Origin: Ptychodera flava
Taxonomy: Eukaryota > Hemichordata > Enteropneusta > Ptychoderidae
Length of the DNA stretch: 64,000 nucleotides
Direction: 5' to 3'
NCBI RefSeq assembly: GCF_041260155.1
Contig: NC_091943.1
Location: forward strand, 19,832,783-19,896,782
The translations under genes were made by a program, and so were the position numbers. Positions 21,283 to 34,207 of the stretch are shown here, piece by piece. The first letter of the stretch is position 1; each line of letters starts with the position of its first letter. The notes beneath the pieces are model-generated. The model saw only the letters and a list, made by a program, of their open reading frames with translations, ran no database searches and was not told the origin of the DNA.

Positions 21283-23241
21283 TTAAAGAACCACTAGCTG
21301 TAAGTCTTGAAATTTGTTTACCTCAAAATACATGTATCTCCCCATTTTGTCCTGGTTTTCTGAATTCTGCCCTATAGTATCGTTTATGTAACTTGTGTGA
21401 CAAATTATTGATATGTTGGACTTGCACAACTCTACAAATTGCTAAGGACTGTGATTTTTACTGTGCGCACCGGTAGGATTTCTCCGAGAGTGCCCCTGCT
21501 TTGCAAACATAGACAATTACTCATACACTGCAGCACAAGAGAGTTACCTGTACGACCACGGATAAGGCTAATTCACGTGCCGCGAGCCAAAGTTCAGTTT
21601 TGCATGATTAGCATTTTAAGCTAGTAGAAATAGGTGCATTTTCACTCTAATTCACTTTATCGATTAATCTTCACTGTTAAATCACATTTAATGAGGCCTT
21701 GTATGTGCATAAAGTGGTGACCTGTGATATGTGTGTTCACGAATTCAAACTGTGCTGGCCGGTAAGGGACTGGAAAAAAATTTATAGGGAGGGAGGGCGA
21801 ATTTTTCAAAACGATGCTGAGAAAAGTGACTCTCCCCAATCGTTATGCTGTCCCTGTACGTGCTATAGTCAACGTCAATAATATTTTATTTGACAGATCT
21901 TAAGTAATTCATGATGTGACGCCTCATCCCACCAAATATGAAGGCTATTGCACTAATACTGGCAAATAAGTTAAATTCAGGTCAGAGGTCATCCTGGTTA
22001 CTTGATGTTTTTTGCTGTACACTTTCCTCCCATGATGGCCGTCCAGCAAAAATCAGACCTATAGCCATATTGGCTGGGTCAAATGTCATCCTGGTCGCTT
22101 GATATTTTAGCAGAAATCTTAGTTAACATAATCAATCATCTCTTTCCACTAAACTTCAGACCTCCACCTCTGTTAGCTACAGTGTTGGGTATTGAACTTG
22201 TTTAACATTTCACACTACCGGTATGACTGAGGTGAGCCCAACTTCACTGCGGGAATGTATGAACTACATGCATTAGCATGAACTCTGTGTGACCAAACAA
22301 TTCAGAGAATGTTGCGCCCTGAGTGGCCCATCAAATGATGAAGTAAGGGCCATTCAACATTTTATCGCATGAATTGCACAATGCTCTGTGCATTACATTG
22401 GACTGCTTTGTGCAGTTTGTGTGAAGATTTCAGTGCAGATATGCACAGTATACAGGGTTTTTGCTTGTATGCACTGTGATGGGATTTAATGTTTTGGCAA
22501 ATATTTAATCACATTGCAATCTTTATCTTGTCCAAAATTGCATGTACAGTCCCAGTGTTAGTTAATAATAAGTGTATACATCACCAAAATTAGAACATTC
22601 TCACAAACTTATTTTGGCTTGACGTTAAAATCATAAAAACAATGCTAGAAGATACAGCTAGTGGGGGCTTAAGTTAACATGAGATTAATTTAATCTTACC
22701 TAAACATGATATGTCATTTTATTTCTGTTTCTGCTGAAAATGAAATGTGGTGTTACTTTCAACATGCACATTTTAGATATTGATATGACCATTGATGTAA
22801 AAAGAGTCAATTTTTCATCAATGGTCTGACAGTCTACCAGCTCTGAGATACTGCAGGAATGCATAGTGCAGTGTGAATCCAATGAAGTTGAGCCTTTTCA
22901 GGCAATGAAAACGCTTGATATATTTCTGATTCAAATATGTGTTGATGGACTGTCAGATTAATATGGTGATTCATCGTCATTATTGTCACGTGAAATCTGA
23001 TGATTCATCATCTGTGTTTTAAGATAATTTAATTTTTCACAGTAGGATTTTTAACTCTTTTTATTTATTTCCTTGCAAGTTGCAGGTCCCGTGGAGATAT
23101 TTATTAGGCGTTGAACAAATAAGAAAAGTGTAGTGCCCCAAGGAATGACAGAGTCACACGAAAAGGCATGCCAACAACTGAGAAGAATATGAGAGGTATG
23201 TACTTCATACACATGTACAAAGTCTGCACTGATAAGTTTTT
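21283..23241. other. Intergenic stretch without recognised gene
   Basis: No convincing exon. A segment with good AG and GT borders at 23086-23195 is closed in all three frames, so at most it is non-coding. Confidence 0.4.
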
Positions 23242-24381
23242 AGCTACTATAGACTATAGTCTATAGAAGCTATTGGGATGGGTATCCGTCCGGCGTCCGT
23301 CGTCAGTCTGTATGTATGTATGTATGTATGTATGTATGTATGTATGTATGTATGTATGTCCGTTTGTGAGGCGTCCGTCCACTCAAATATCTTGAGAACC
23401 ACAGTACTTACTGATTTGATATTTGTTGTGTAGATGAAAAATATGATTTTGAGAAACTATTTTTTTTAATTTTTTTATATACTTGAAAATAGGCAAATTA
23501 ATGCCAAAAAAGGCGTTTTTGGTAAAAAATCTTCTTCTTCATAACCACTGGTCAGACAGCTTTGTTATTTGGTATACAGGTCCCTAGGGGTAACCCAACT
23601 TAGATTGTTCAAGTTGTGATGAAATATGCAAATCTGTATTTTTAAGGAATTTTTTTGTCATTTTTGGTCAAAATTTGACTTACATTGTGTGTAATTCTTG
23701 TACTGTATAAACCCTATCAATTCACCCAGAAAAAAATAATTAATATGATTTTAAATAATTGAATAATTAGGAAATCATCAAAGCCAAAATAATTTTATTG
23801 TAGAATTATCAGAAAGTTCAACTTTTTTTGACAGTTCATAGTGAAATGCTTACCATCTTGGAGGATTAAAACATGTAAAGGCAACTTTCCTGAATCCCAA
23901 CTTTGACATATTCTGAACTGTCATATATTGTGTCCTGTATGTTTAATATCTAAAAGAAATTGCTCAAAATAGTCAATAGAGATAGAGAAAGTTCTAATTT
24001 CCATTTATGGTTGACTTGGTAAGGATAAAATAAAATTACTTTTTGAGGAAAAAAATAGAGTGGTCAATTAAAAGAGTGGTCAAAGTGATAGGGTTTTTCT
24101 GGTAAAGCTAGGCTGTAAGATTCCTCATGTGCTATTTATAGCAATTATGCAATCTGTGTAAACAGTGCAATGAAAGTTACATGATTCCTTATAATGCTTT
24201 TGATGACCTTGAACTTCTTAAGTTTCAAACAGTTGTCTCTTCAGTGTGCTTTCTCTGAGTATGTACAGTCTCAACTTATTCAACAGAACTTACTTACAAT
24301 GTTAATTTGAAAGTTAAAATGTGCTTGGTTAATAGGATGAAAATACTGATACTTAATTTTGTATCCATGTCTATAGTAGCT
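23242..24381. mobile_element. 1.1-kb non-autonomous element with AGCTACTATAGAC ends
   Basis: The left end AGCTACTATAGAC and right end GTCTATAGTAGCT are exact inverted repeats 1.14 kb apart. Just inside the left end lie GGCGTCCGTCG modules and a (TATG)n tract. The interior is AT-rich and non-coding. The superfamily is not assigned. Confidence 0.55.
23309..23358. repeat. (TATG)n microsatellite
   Basis: Perfect tetranucleotide run inside the AGCTACTATAGAC element. Confidence 0.97.
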
Positions 24382-25589
24382 TCAGGGACTTTGGCCCTAT
24401 GTTTTGTTTAAAGTTGTGAACTTTGAAGGACATGCTAACCAAAGCACCAGTGTTGGTGAATTATGGTACATGAACATGGTTAAGCAGAACCATTACAACA
24501 CAAAGTAAGACAATTTTACTATAAGTTGACCGTTGATGTTTGGTTATATTTGCAGAGCACCTAGCTAACAGCAATAAGCAACAAAATCTGCGTTTATAAT
24601 CTTCTTTTGAAGATACAAATGTAATTGATAGTGATGTAGCTTAGCCCATGTCAAACTTTGAAATCACAATGAAATGTGTAAAGTCTGCAATTTTATATAA
24701 AGAAGCAGAGTGTTGAAACAACTTAAGGGGGCTCGTACATGAGTTCCAAACACAAATGTACATGACATACAATAATTGCATAGTCAAACCTAAGAAATGT
24801 TCTTTTTAACTCTGTCTCCCAACACTTGCCAAAATATTACTGAAGGAATCCTTGAAGTGTACTTTATGAACTTTGTACGAGAAACAAAACATCTAAACAA
24901 TATCACAAGACAAACTGTCGTTAGAGAGTTTGTTGCAAATTGTGTAATGAAAGATGAAACAAGCTTCTGTTCTGATAACATGTTCCAGATTTCATGACAT
25001 GCTCAAAAACCATAATTTTATCTTTTACTAAAATAGTATGAAACTATTTTCCTATAAACTTAAACCTAAACTACAATCCAGTGGAGACTATGTCATCAGC
25101 GATGACTTCTAGTTCAAGCACCAACAGATTAACTCTTAAAGGTATTGAATTTGATCCCAGGGCCTAGGAGTGGCACATCTAAAACAGTGTGTATCTTTGC
25201 ATCAGAGGCGGAATAAACTATGAGTGTATCTATTTATCCAGGAAATCTTAATCTCGACTGCTATGTTTGTACCGTACACACATAGAGCCAGTCAACGTTA
25301 GGGACACAAAAAAAAACACAAGGAACAAACAGGCAGTGGTTTTGAACAAAATCAATGTACCCGGTACTTCAAAATGAAAATATTCATACCTTGACGCACT
25401 TTGAACATAGCTCGTAACAAAGGACAATGGAAAGCCCATGGAACTACGTGTACAACTATAACAGCCACTCATGTAGTTGGTGCACAGTGAAGATTTTTCA
25501 GATCAACAACTTTTACGGATGGTGGACTTACCTTTCCTACTGCAAGGCAATTGTTATCTAACTCGATTTAGCATGAAATTTTTTTATGG
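24382..25589. other. Intergenic stretch without recognised gene
   Basis: AT-rich sequence with short open frames only; no feature recognised. Confidence 0.4.
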
Positions 25590-26831
25590 ACTGTGAGGTA
25601 TGTAGTAAGAGTGCCTTCAACAGCATACTCCGAGTTCCAAAACCGAGTCGGACTTACAAGTCCGAGTACTTGGACTTGCATACTCCGAGTAAAACTGCTT
25701 ACTCGGACTTGTATACTCCGAGTACATGACCTACTCGGACTTGAATACGTCGAGTTACACTTGCTTATAGAAAAAAACAATGCTGGAAAAAACACAGGAA
25801 CAGCGTATACACTGCAGTGCATTTCCAGTCGCTCAGAGAAAAGAGTTGTTAACGCAATCTGTCTGACCTCTGATCCGATCTGTGTATCTTGTACAACACG
25901 CTCAAGTCATCGTCGAGTGTAGCTACCGTCACGCAAATTATGAGTTTGTCTTGTCTTTTCGTTTCATTACCGGATCAGATCCTGATTGATACATGACTTG
26001 AATTGGGCACAAAAACGTTTCAAGATCACCGCGATGCAGCGCGGCAAGTTATTAGAACACGGACGCCATAATTGAATGACCTGTCGACCTGTGACGTCAT
26101 GGCCGTGGTTTGCTGGCGTAGCGAGGCCATGATAAACTTGCCCAAGCATTTTAGGCATATTATATCTTGATAAAATAATTAAACTAGTAATTTTTCAAAA
26201 TAAAATGAGCACAGTGCGCTCGTCTATGGTATGAACCGAGTGCGAGTGACCACTTGGTCGTAAATAATGACCTGACTTGACCTGTGATGTCATGCATTGA
26301 TTTAAGTTCGCTGGACCGATTGTGATATCGAACTGAGTAACTGACTGGACTTGCCTGAAATTTATTGGTTTTTAATGCAAATGTTACGTCTAAGTCATCT
26401 TTCAAAAACTTTGCCGCCGGCCGTGGCAGTAGCTTTCTTCTGAGGGTAAAATCACGGTCCCGGTCCCTCCTTGTGGAGGGACCGTGGTTAAATATACATT
26501 GCGCAACAGATTACAAGACATCGTGAAAATGATTTTTTTTTTCAAAAGAGCAGATTTTCGACATATCGATCCGCGCTAGCCGTAAACTCTGTGAGTAATA
26601 AATACTTTTTTCGACAGATCGTTTCTTGTCCGGCATGGCAAAATATGCATTTATAGGAACACGTATTACTCGGCGTATTCAAGTCCGAGTAGGCCATGTA
26701 CTCGGAGTATACAAATCCGAGTAAGCAGGTTTACTCGGAGTATGCAAGTCCGGGTACTCGGACTTGCAAGTCCGACAGGGTTTTGGAACTCGGAGTGTAT
26801 AGTTTGAGATACTCCTACATACCTGGGACTG
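25590..26831. mobile_element. Foldback element with modular TACTCGGACTTG arms
   Basis: Arms of about 180 bases (25590-25775 and 26650-26831) are inverted repeats that begin CTGTGAGGTATGTAG / CAGTCCCAGGTATGTAG. They are built from repeated TACTCGGACTTG and CATACTCCGAGT modules. The roughly 870-bp interior has no recognised gene and holds one CGGTCCCTCC palindrome (26461-26484). Confidence 0.75.
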
Positions 26832-28935
26832 TTGACGCGGTGTTTACAGTTTACATGGTGGCAAATCCTTGTCGAATCGACGACTGCTGCATAAACAGTC
26901 ACTGAAGAATCTGTGCATGCATTTACAAGCACTGGATATTTTACCATTTTTAATCGAAAACCGTTCGTATACGTGTATGATGGTGACAAAAACAACATAA
27001 GGAATCTTGCGTACATTGTTACTGATTACTTTGACCAAACAAAAATCACCCAAATGCTGAACGATGATCATACAGAACTCTTCAGGTTGCAGGATTAAAT
27101 GACCCCAAGCCCGATCTCAGTCAACAGTGCCGGGCTCGACGTCTACTCTAACTGGACAAGAGAATATACTAAATTTACCTTGAAAAAAATTCAAATTGTG
27201 TATCATATTGAAAAAAATCTACTGGGGCCACGGAGCGAATTTAAAAAACCAACAAAACCCAACAGAAGCAGTGGAATGATCATTATTGTGCAAGGTCGTT
27301 GTATTATATGTCAGGGTAAAAAAATTGTAGCTTTGAAATTTCTGGACGGTATAAAAGGCTCAGTGGTAAAAATGTTTATTCATTGTTGACATCGTATCGA
27401 TCTGATTGACACAACAAATGTTTGATCGTGCATCCCCTCGTGATTGGCAGCTGTTTGAAAGCTTTCCCCTATTGTTCTTTGAATGCTTCGAACACGTCCA
27501 CAGCATCGCAGCAGTTTTCGCATCAAAAATCAACTTAAAATGGATATAATGAGAGAATTTCACCAACAAGGTGATGCCACAAGTATTCACAAAAGTAATA
27601 TGTTGGAACATGCTTTAATTTACTCTTTGGTTGTTGAAAACTCCAGATTTTCGGGAGCATTCGTTGATGCTGTTACCATGTGCCACTCATGTTGGATTAT
27701 GAATGCCCAGGGAGATAGGGGGTATTTATAGGCTCCGAGTCCCCCTGCCTTTAATCCATACTGGCACCCATACGCAGTCAGTTCAGTCTTTGATTTGGGT
27801 GATTCCCCAGCATGACATGCCCTCTTTTTAGTTCAATATATGTAAATGTTACAAGGCACTGTAGGTCAAGCTGCATGGTACAAAAATATTTCTACCTCAA
27901 TATTCCATCCTAATTTGACAGATTTAATATTCTAACGTATATGTCTTACTGTATTAGTTCTCGACCAACGTACAAAGACTTGGTCCATTTGCTGAAGCAT
28001 TAATTGATGATATGTTTTGCAAAATTAATAGTGGAAGCACGACCATACACCATGTGTCTTGGAGATACATTGATGTTAGTCTCTCCTAACAAAAACAGGA
28101 ATATTTAGTAAATAATAAAATAGGCAATGAATCAGTGAAAAAACATTTTTATCTTCATATTTGTATATTATGCATAAACTTGTCAGTTGTGCAACAGTAC
28201 ATAGATGACCAGTTTATTCATCAAGGGAGCATTCAGTTATTACAGCCAGCACAATTTGAATGGGTTGGGGTTCACTTTAAATTGTTAAAAAGTAGTTTAA
28301 GTGTCAAAACATTTTTTGGGAGATAAAATGATTCGCTGCATTATTTCACTCTCGGTAGTCATTTAACTGTAAATCTGAACAAAAGTATAATTATCTGCCA
28401 CTAAACATCTTGCCTTGGCAACTCTGAGGCTTGTCTTATTGTAAATCGAGCTCACTGAGAGCAATGAACAATTTCTATTACTTACATATTAAAGATATAG
28501 CAAGTTTTGTCAGGGAAATATTTAACAGTGACCTGTTGACCACTAGTACCATGAAAATAGAAATGTTTAGTTGAAATTCCAATATCATTACTGTTGTCCA
28601 CATCTGAACCTTCAAACACCCTATTTGAATCAAGTACATTTGTATCAATTGTCAAACACCTCAGAAAGCACAGAATGTGTTTGTTAAGCATTGTAAAAAA
28701 ATTATTCATAGTTTTCTCATAGACTCCAGTGTATAGTGAATCAACATTTCAGTGAGATTCAGAAATCAAATTTCTTGCATACATATCAACTTTTAACCAT
28801 TCTAGTCTAATGAAGTACTTTCAAATGAATTATCAAAGGTCTATAAATACAAAGATTTAAACAAAACAAACTAAATGGATAATGTACAATTCTGATGATT
28901 TATTCTGTGTATCGTTATTTACAGAAATTGAAGGA
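26832..28935. other. Intergenic stretch, open frames of unknown meaning
   Basis: Plus-strand frames at 26913-27098, 27099-27389 and 27483-27731 follow one another with mixed hydrophilic composition. They show no domain, splice context or promoter that I recognise. They could be debris of a larger element. Confidence 0.35.
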
Positions 28936-28978
28936 CGCAAACGGGGCTATCCAAGGACTAGCATGAAGCTGAAGACAT

Positions 28979-29197
28979 TTGGTAGTTGTGTGTGTTTCTT
29001 CTGAGGACAGCGAGCAGGACAGAAGTTGCAAGGGTGGTGCCTTTATTCGGAGACACTTGCCATGGGATAGAGAGAGAAGTGAAACTACGTACATTATGGA
29101 AAAACACTTGCATCAAAGGAAATGCATATTGAGGCTACCTTGCATTGAGGGCGTGGCCCCAATCAGACCAGAGCCTGAAGATGAGGATGGTGGGCCA
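28979..29197 (+). pseudogene. Open-frame remnant with an LPW..E-type motif, ended by an insertion
   Basis: The frame encodes an acidic stretch, then IRRHLPWDRERSE, LHQRKCILRLPC and RPEPEDEDGGP. The spacing of LPW, a basic helix and RP-x-P-x-D resembles a C-terminal motif of a large invertebrate family of zinc-finger/P2X7-tail-like proteins, but I am not certain. It stops being native at 29198, where an RSS-ended element begins. Removing that element and one target copy gives an immediate TGA after GGP. Confidence 0.3.
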
Positions 29198-29814
29198 CAC
29201 AGTACTAGAGATTTCCCACAATACATCATGATTTGTACCAATGTAGATTCCCCTGTGAAGTCTACCATGTCTCCCATGTGTAGACAAATTCCTGGACCAC
29301 GTGTAGAAATTCTGAGAACGTACTTTATAAAACACCTTTCTTCTCAATTCCCATTGTAAAGGATTAAGAAAATTGTGCTTGATTGAGAGAAGAGAAAGGA
29401 TTTTTGTAAATTTTCCACTGATTGTGTCCTCAGCCATACAGAATAAAGTGATGGAAAGTAGGGAGAATTGTTGCACCTGTTTTATGAAACGAAAGGATAT
29501 TGATTTTTTCCAAATAGAAAAGACAAAAGAAATTTACATGCTAACTATTTTCAGAGAATGACCCCTTCAGTTGGTAATAACTTGCTTCCCAAAACTGTGA
29601 CATTTGTAGTACCTGAAGAATGTGACTTTTGTGGTTATTTAATGGTTTCTTTGAAATTTATACTGCAATATTTCAACGTACTTTTAATAAATATAATTAA
29701 TCAATTATCGTGAGACTTCACATTATTGCTTTTATGCAGAACTGAAAAAGTTACAAGAAAACTAACGTCGTTGGTACAAATCGAACAGCATTGTGGGTAA
29801 TTGATTGTACTGTG
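29198..29814. mobile_element. RSS-ended non-autonomous transposon (Transib/RAG-like ends), copy 1
   Basis: 617 bp. Ends are inverted repeats of about 45 bases starting CACAGTAC, with shared inner blocks CCCACAAT and GATTTGTACCAA. The 5-bp direct duplication GGCCA flanks it (29193-29197 and 29815-29819). A second copy at 62304-62915 is similar along its length. No transposase frame. A CACA-type terminus plus a 5-bp GC-containing duplication is the combination known for Transib/ProtoRAG transposons. Confidence 0.8.
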
Positions 29815-31031
29815 GGCCATGAGCCGTTATACAGACAAATGACAATATCAACAGCGCTGACAACTCAATACAGGACAATGTTAATGTATAAGCATATGTT
29901 TTTGCATTTTCTTGATTCTGCTAAAAGCTCAATGATGCATTTTTAGTTTTGAACAAAGACCACTCAACTTTTGAATTTTATTTACTAGATACAGGCTGTA
30001 CTCATGTTATTACACCGACGAGTCATAAACAGTGATTATTTGTATAATTGTATTTTTTGGGAATTTTTTCTATTCTTGGTCAAGAAAGCTTCTCTGAGAC
30101 CACAACTCCAATTGATTTGAAAGTTGGTGTGGAGGTTTTTAGGGTACAGCTCAGTAAGACTGTTTCAAATTGTGGTGAAGTTTGCATAATTGTATATTTG
30201 GCAAAATTTTTACCATTGTCTTTTGCCAAGTCTTTTTTTTTTAAATCGCTGCTACAATTGTACAGACGTTCAATAAATGACTTGAAATATTGGTTTCAAA
30301 AAGTCTGGTTATATTATTGTTTGTGATTTTTTTTCAGAAACCGCAGCTTTTGTTTAACACATGTGTCAATTATTGTAAATATTTCATTGGATTAGTATTA
30401 TTCAGTGAATAAAAAGGACATTATTTTTTAATTGCATAACAGTTGTATGAACTTAAATTGTTGATGTGTGTAGTGTAACATGTGAGTATGAGTAAAATGA
30501 AAGAATACTAGTATATCATGAGAATACCGGTAATACATTTTAATCAATAATGGTAGATATTGTGCATACCATCCTATGGCAATATGCCTGCACATAATTC
30601 TGTAAACACAAAATGGAAGAATGCAGAAAAGATATTAAATATCCGCGCTGTACATATATATCAACTTGGTCCTGTTTGTTTCCCCATAATAGAACTAACT
30701 GCCCCATATCTATTTCTAAGCATGTCTATGCATCATTACCAGTGTAATTGTTGATAATTGCACTGAAGTAAGGCCTTTTGAAATGGATCTGTCAAAAATA
30801 ACATAAAGGATACAGAGCGCATGTTTAGAAGCAGAATACAAGGTTATTTTGGTATACAATTATGAAAATAAAATGATGAAACAGTACAAAATGTGCAAAA
30901 GGTACAGGTTACTGTTTCAAGTAAATATCGATTCATGAGAAATTCAAAAAATTAAAAGGAATGACAGCAGAGCAGTGATATTTTATTCGATTTCACGCAA
31001 GGTACCATGGGAAAATTTAAGGCAAGAGGGT
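29815..31031. other. Intergenic stretch without recognised gene
   Basis: AT-rich, short open frames only. Confidence 0.4.
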
Positions 31032-31280
31032 GGATTCCCATGATCACTAATTTCACGCAGAATCCATTGAAATCCTGCACAGGATTATTCAGGAGACTGT
31101 CTTATGGAATCCATTAAATGCTGTAATGGATCTGATGTGGATTCTAAAAGTGTTCCGTATATAGAAGAATCCATAATTGGATACCTTAGGATTCCCTGAG
31201 TACCCACAATGGATATCTCTGGATTCCCTTGGATTCTGATTGAATCCACGGAGGAATCCACAACAATGCTTGATGGATTC
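31032..31280. repeat. GGATTC/GAATCC motif-cluster element, copy 2
   Basis: About a dozen GGATTC or GAATCC words lie in 250 bases, as at 6.8-7.0 kb. Just outside (31287-31302) is TTTTTCACATAGTGTGACAT, whose complement resembles the TGACACCATGTGAA beside copy 1, suggesting a shared terminus. Confidence 0.65.
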
Positions 31281-31302
31281 TGGCTTTTTCACATAGTGTG
31301 AC

Positions 31303-32149
31303 ATGACGGAGAAATGGAAAATTGGCGCGACTCTAAATCGTTAAAAGACGAAGTTACCGAGAAGAGGAAAAAAGATATTTAAAGGTTTACTAAAACTTTT
31401 GATGGTTTGACTTTTAGAGGCGCATGATTTCAATTGTTCCAGCACCCACTAACCAGGAAATCTTCAAACTTGACTAACTTTGAGTCACCTTTTTATGCTG
31501 TCTTGATCTCATATTTTGTTTAATGTGTTAAATGTTCCAGCGTGTTTAATACTCCTCACCCCATCGAGTGTATCCTTGCTGGTGCGTTCGTTGTCGATTT
31601 TGTCAAAGTTTATCCGGTGATAATCCGGTGACAAAGTCAACGGATTTGTAACTTATAGCCTTGCTTGCTTTGGCGCATTAGGCAATCAAACGCATCGGTT
31701 AATAGATGCAACATAGTGCATGACTCACTATTTTTATCACTATTCCTTCCTAAGAATTACTAAAAATAAGTCCATGGCATTTACTTTGAAATAAATTGTG
31801 GAAAAAACCAAGGAAGTGAATTTTAATGGAAGTTTTTGATTAAAATTCGCAACATTACAAATTATTACTAAATTCCAACTTTTTAGTTTACTATCAGTAA
31901 TTTCAAGTAAATTTTTCCATAGTATTGTATTAAATAACAGTAGGATCGTTGGTATCTTGACAACAAATGAATTATGCATTTAAATAATGTAAATAACAGT
32001 AAAACCAAATGTTGGTAAGTAGTCGTTGTTTGACATATATATGACTGTTGAGCTAAGAATCCTTTCACTTCTTCTTCTGTCTGATGATTGCAGGATGCAT
32101 GAAACTTAAGTAACATATATCATTACTTTGTACTTGAAGTAATTTTGTG
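31303..32149. other. Intergenic stretch without recognised gene
   Basis: AT-rich; nothing recognised. Confidence 0.4.

Positions 32150-32233
<84 letters not shown>
32150..32233. repeat. (TA)42 microsatellite
   Basis: Perfect TA run. Confidence 0.98.
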
Positions 32234-32236
<3 letters not shown>

Positions 32237-33911
32237 CGGTGGGTCTGTGTGTGTATAAAAAACGGTGTATAGGTGTATACATGATAAAATTACGGGATAA
32301 GACAAGTTATAGAATTGCAGTCCAACGTGATTCATTTTGCACTGCATAGTATGGTATGGCGCGGTCATCTAGCATGGGACGTTATATCGCTTTCTTACAT
32401 TGTCGTCACTGTGACATGTGATCTGTTGTGGGAGGTGAAGCTACAATGATTGGGGCAGAACAAAATCGCCGTCAAACATTCACGAACACATGGGCATGAA
32501 GGAAATGCAACTCAGATGTGAACACAATTTATATGTTCCCGTGATTTGAGAAGAGACCCGACTGAGATTCCCCAGCGACTGTGAGACATTCCATCGCTGA
32601 CCGTTACATGTCGGCTTGAGTGTTGTCATGTATTGCAGTAAAATACCACTGGCGTCAATCAGTAGATAAATATTTTATTCATTCCCAAGGCTTTACTTTT
32701 CACAAAATGACACATTGTGTGGTGCATTTCAATTAAATTACGATAATAACCAACTTGAAGTTATATTTCGCAGACTGAAAATCCACAGGTCGTTCACTTT
32801 GAAGGGGAAGTTTGGTTCCAAATATAACTTTTGAATAGTGTGTTTTGCATGTCGTTCCGTTTATAGCCTGCCGCTGGCTAAATTGACCCGCTATAATCAC
32901 AAAGAAATTGTCAGCTATTTCCAGTCATGATAACTTGTTTGAAAATTGTGCAATTCTGCAAACCTCGTCGTTACGGCCAGACAAAAGTGCACACGGTACG
33001 TTTATCAATCATTCAGCTCTTGTTTCGTATTCAGTTTATCATCATGGCCTGTATTACTGTGACATTATCACCATCTCATGCAAACAAAGTTCTCTTCCCC
33101 AGTTGTCACTTTTTGTGTAAAAAGGAATGAATTTGCAGTAAACGTGTTAAATCTTCAACTTTTTCTCACTAGGGGAGTGGGTTTTCCCTTCCCATGTGCC
33201 GGCCGACTATGTACTTGAGCGTAATCAATATGCACAAGATCAATCTTATATAAGATGAGAATTTATCGCAGGAAATATTCCACTAGCAATAACACAGAGT
33301 GCGACCCATTAAAAGATTTAATATTCCATCAGCGTAAAAGAAATGTGAACATGTATAGAGCCTTGTACCTCTATTATGTGTGAAAACGTTGGTCATGTTA
33401 CACAAACGATGGACTGAATAAACCCCGACATTGAGCAGGATATTGAATAATACTGTATTTTACGATAGGGTGAACAGTCAAAGAGTTTCCAAGTACACAT
33501 GACTGGCGTTTATTACTGCTCACCGCCTCCCTCTGGGGAATGGATGAAATATGTCGTCAAAGTGTTTCAAAAACAGATCCAGCGTCCCTGCCACATAACA
33601 AAACGAGCCTATACCGTCAGGCCGTTTTCTTTACCCCCTTGCTGATCGTGACGGTCCTGATCAGATTTTGGCAAATCACCATGGAGACGATATCAGTGGA
33701 GTAACTTAAATGAAGGCAACGACACGAACTCACAGCAAACTGCAGACAAGTCTTGCCCATCGCATAGTTGTAAATCAACCACTTGCTTTTATGTCTTTTA
33801 TGTCTGTTGTTTATTTCACTGGAGTGTCATGATAGATGTTATATTTTTTGACCTTCATTAAAAGAGGATTTCAAAACCTACTGATTTATCGACATTAATA
33901 AATGAAGGTTG
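32234..33911. other. Intergenic stretch without recognised gene
   Basis: Two overlapping plus-strand open frames near 32908-33130 have no recognisable domain. No exon could be supported. Confidence 0.4.

Positions 33912-33943
<32 letters not shown>
33912..33943. repeat. (TAG)n microsatellite
   Basis: Trinucleotide run; the tyrosine-rich minus-strand frame over it is an artefact. Confidence 0.95.
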
Positions 33944-34098
33944 TTTCAAACCATTGTTTATTCACTATTGCTCTATAGAAAGTTGTACAGAAATGAAAAT
34001 ATATATCAAAAACGCAAACAGATTCCGAATTAAACGAGAGAAAAATGAAAGGGAATAACTGAGAAATATAATAAATATAAAAATATCTACATACAATT

Positions 34099-34099
34099 A

Positions 34100-34133
<34 letters not shown>

Positions 34134-34160
34134 TAATAATAATAATATAATAATAAATAA
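34099..34160. repeat. (AAT)n microsatellite
   Basis: Nearly perfect trinucleotide run that ends about 50 bases before the large inverted-arm element. Confidence 0.95.
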
Positions 34161-34207
34161 CGAACACTGAAAGTAGGAACACAAATAAGCGTCCGAATTA
34201 AATATAT

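Noticed and set aside
23086-23195. Segment with good splice borders (TTGCAG ... GAGAG/GTATGT)
   Set aside because: Stops in all frames; no neighbouring exon.
26913-27731. Three successive plus-strand open frames
   Set aside because: No recognised motif, splice site pattern or promoter; kept only as a note in the intergenic entry.
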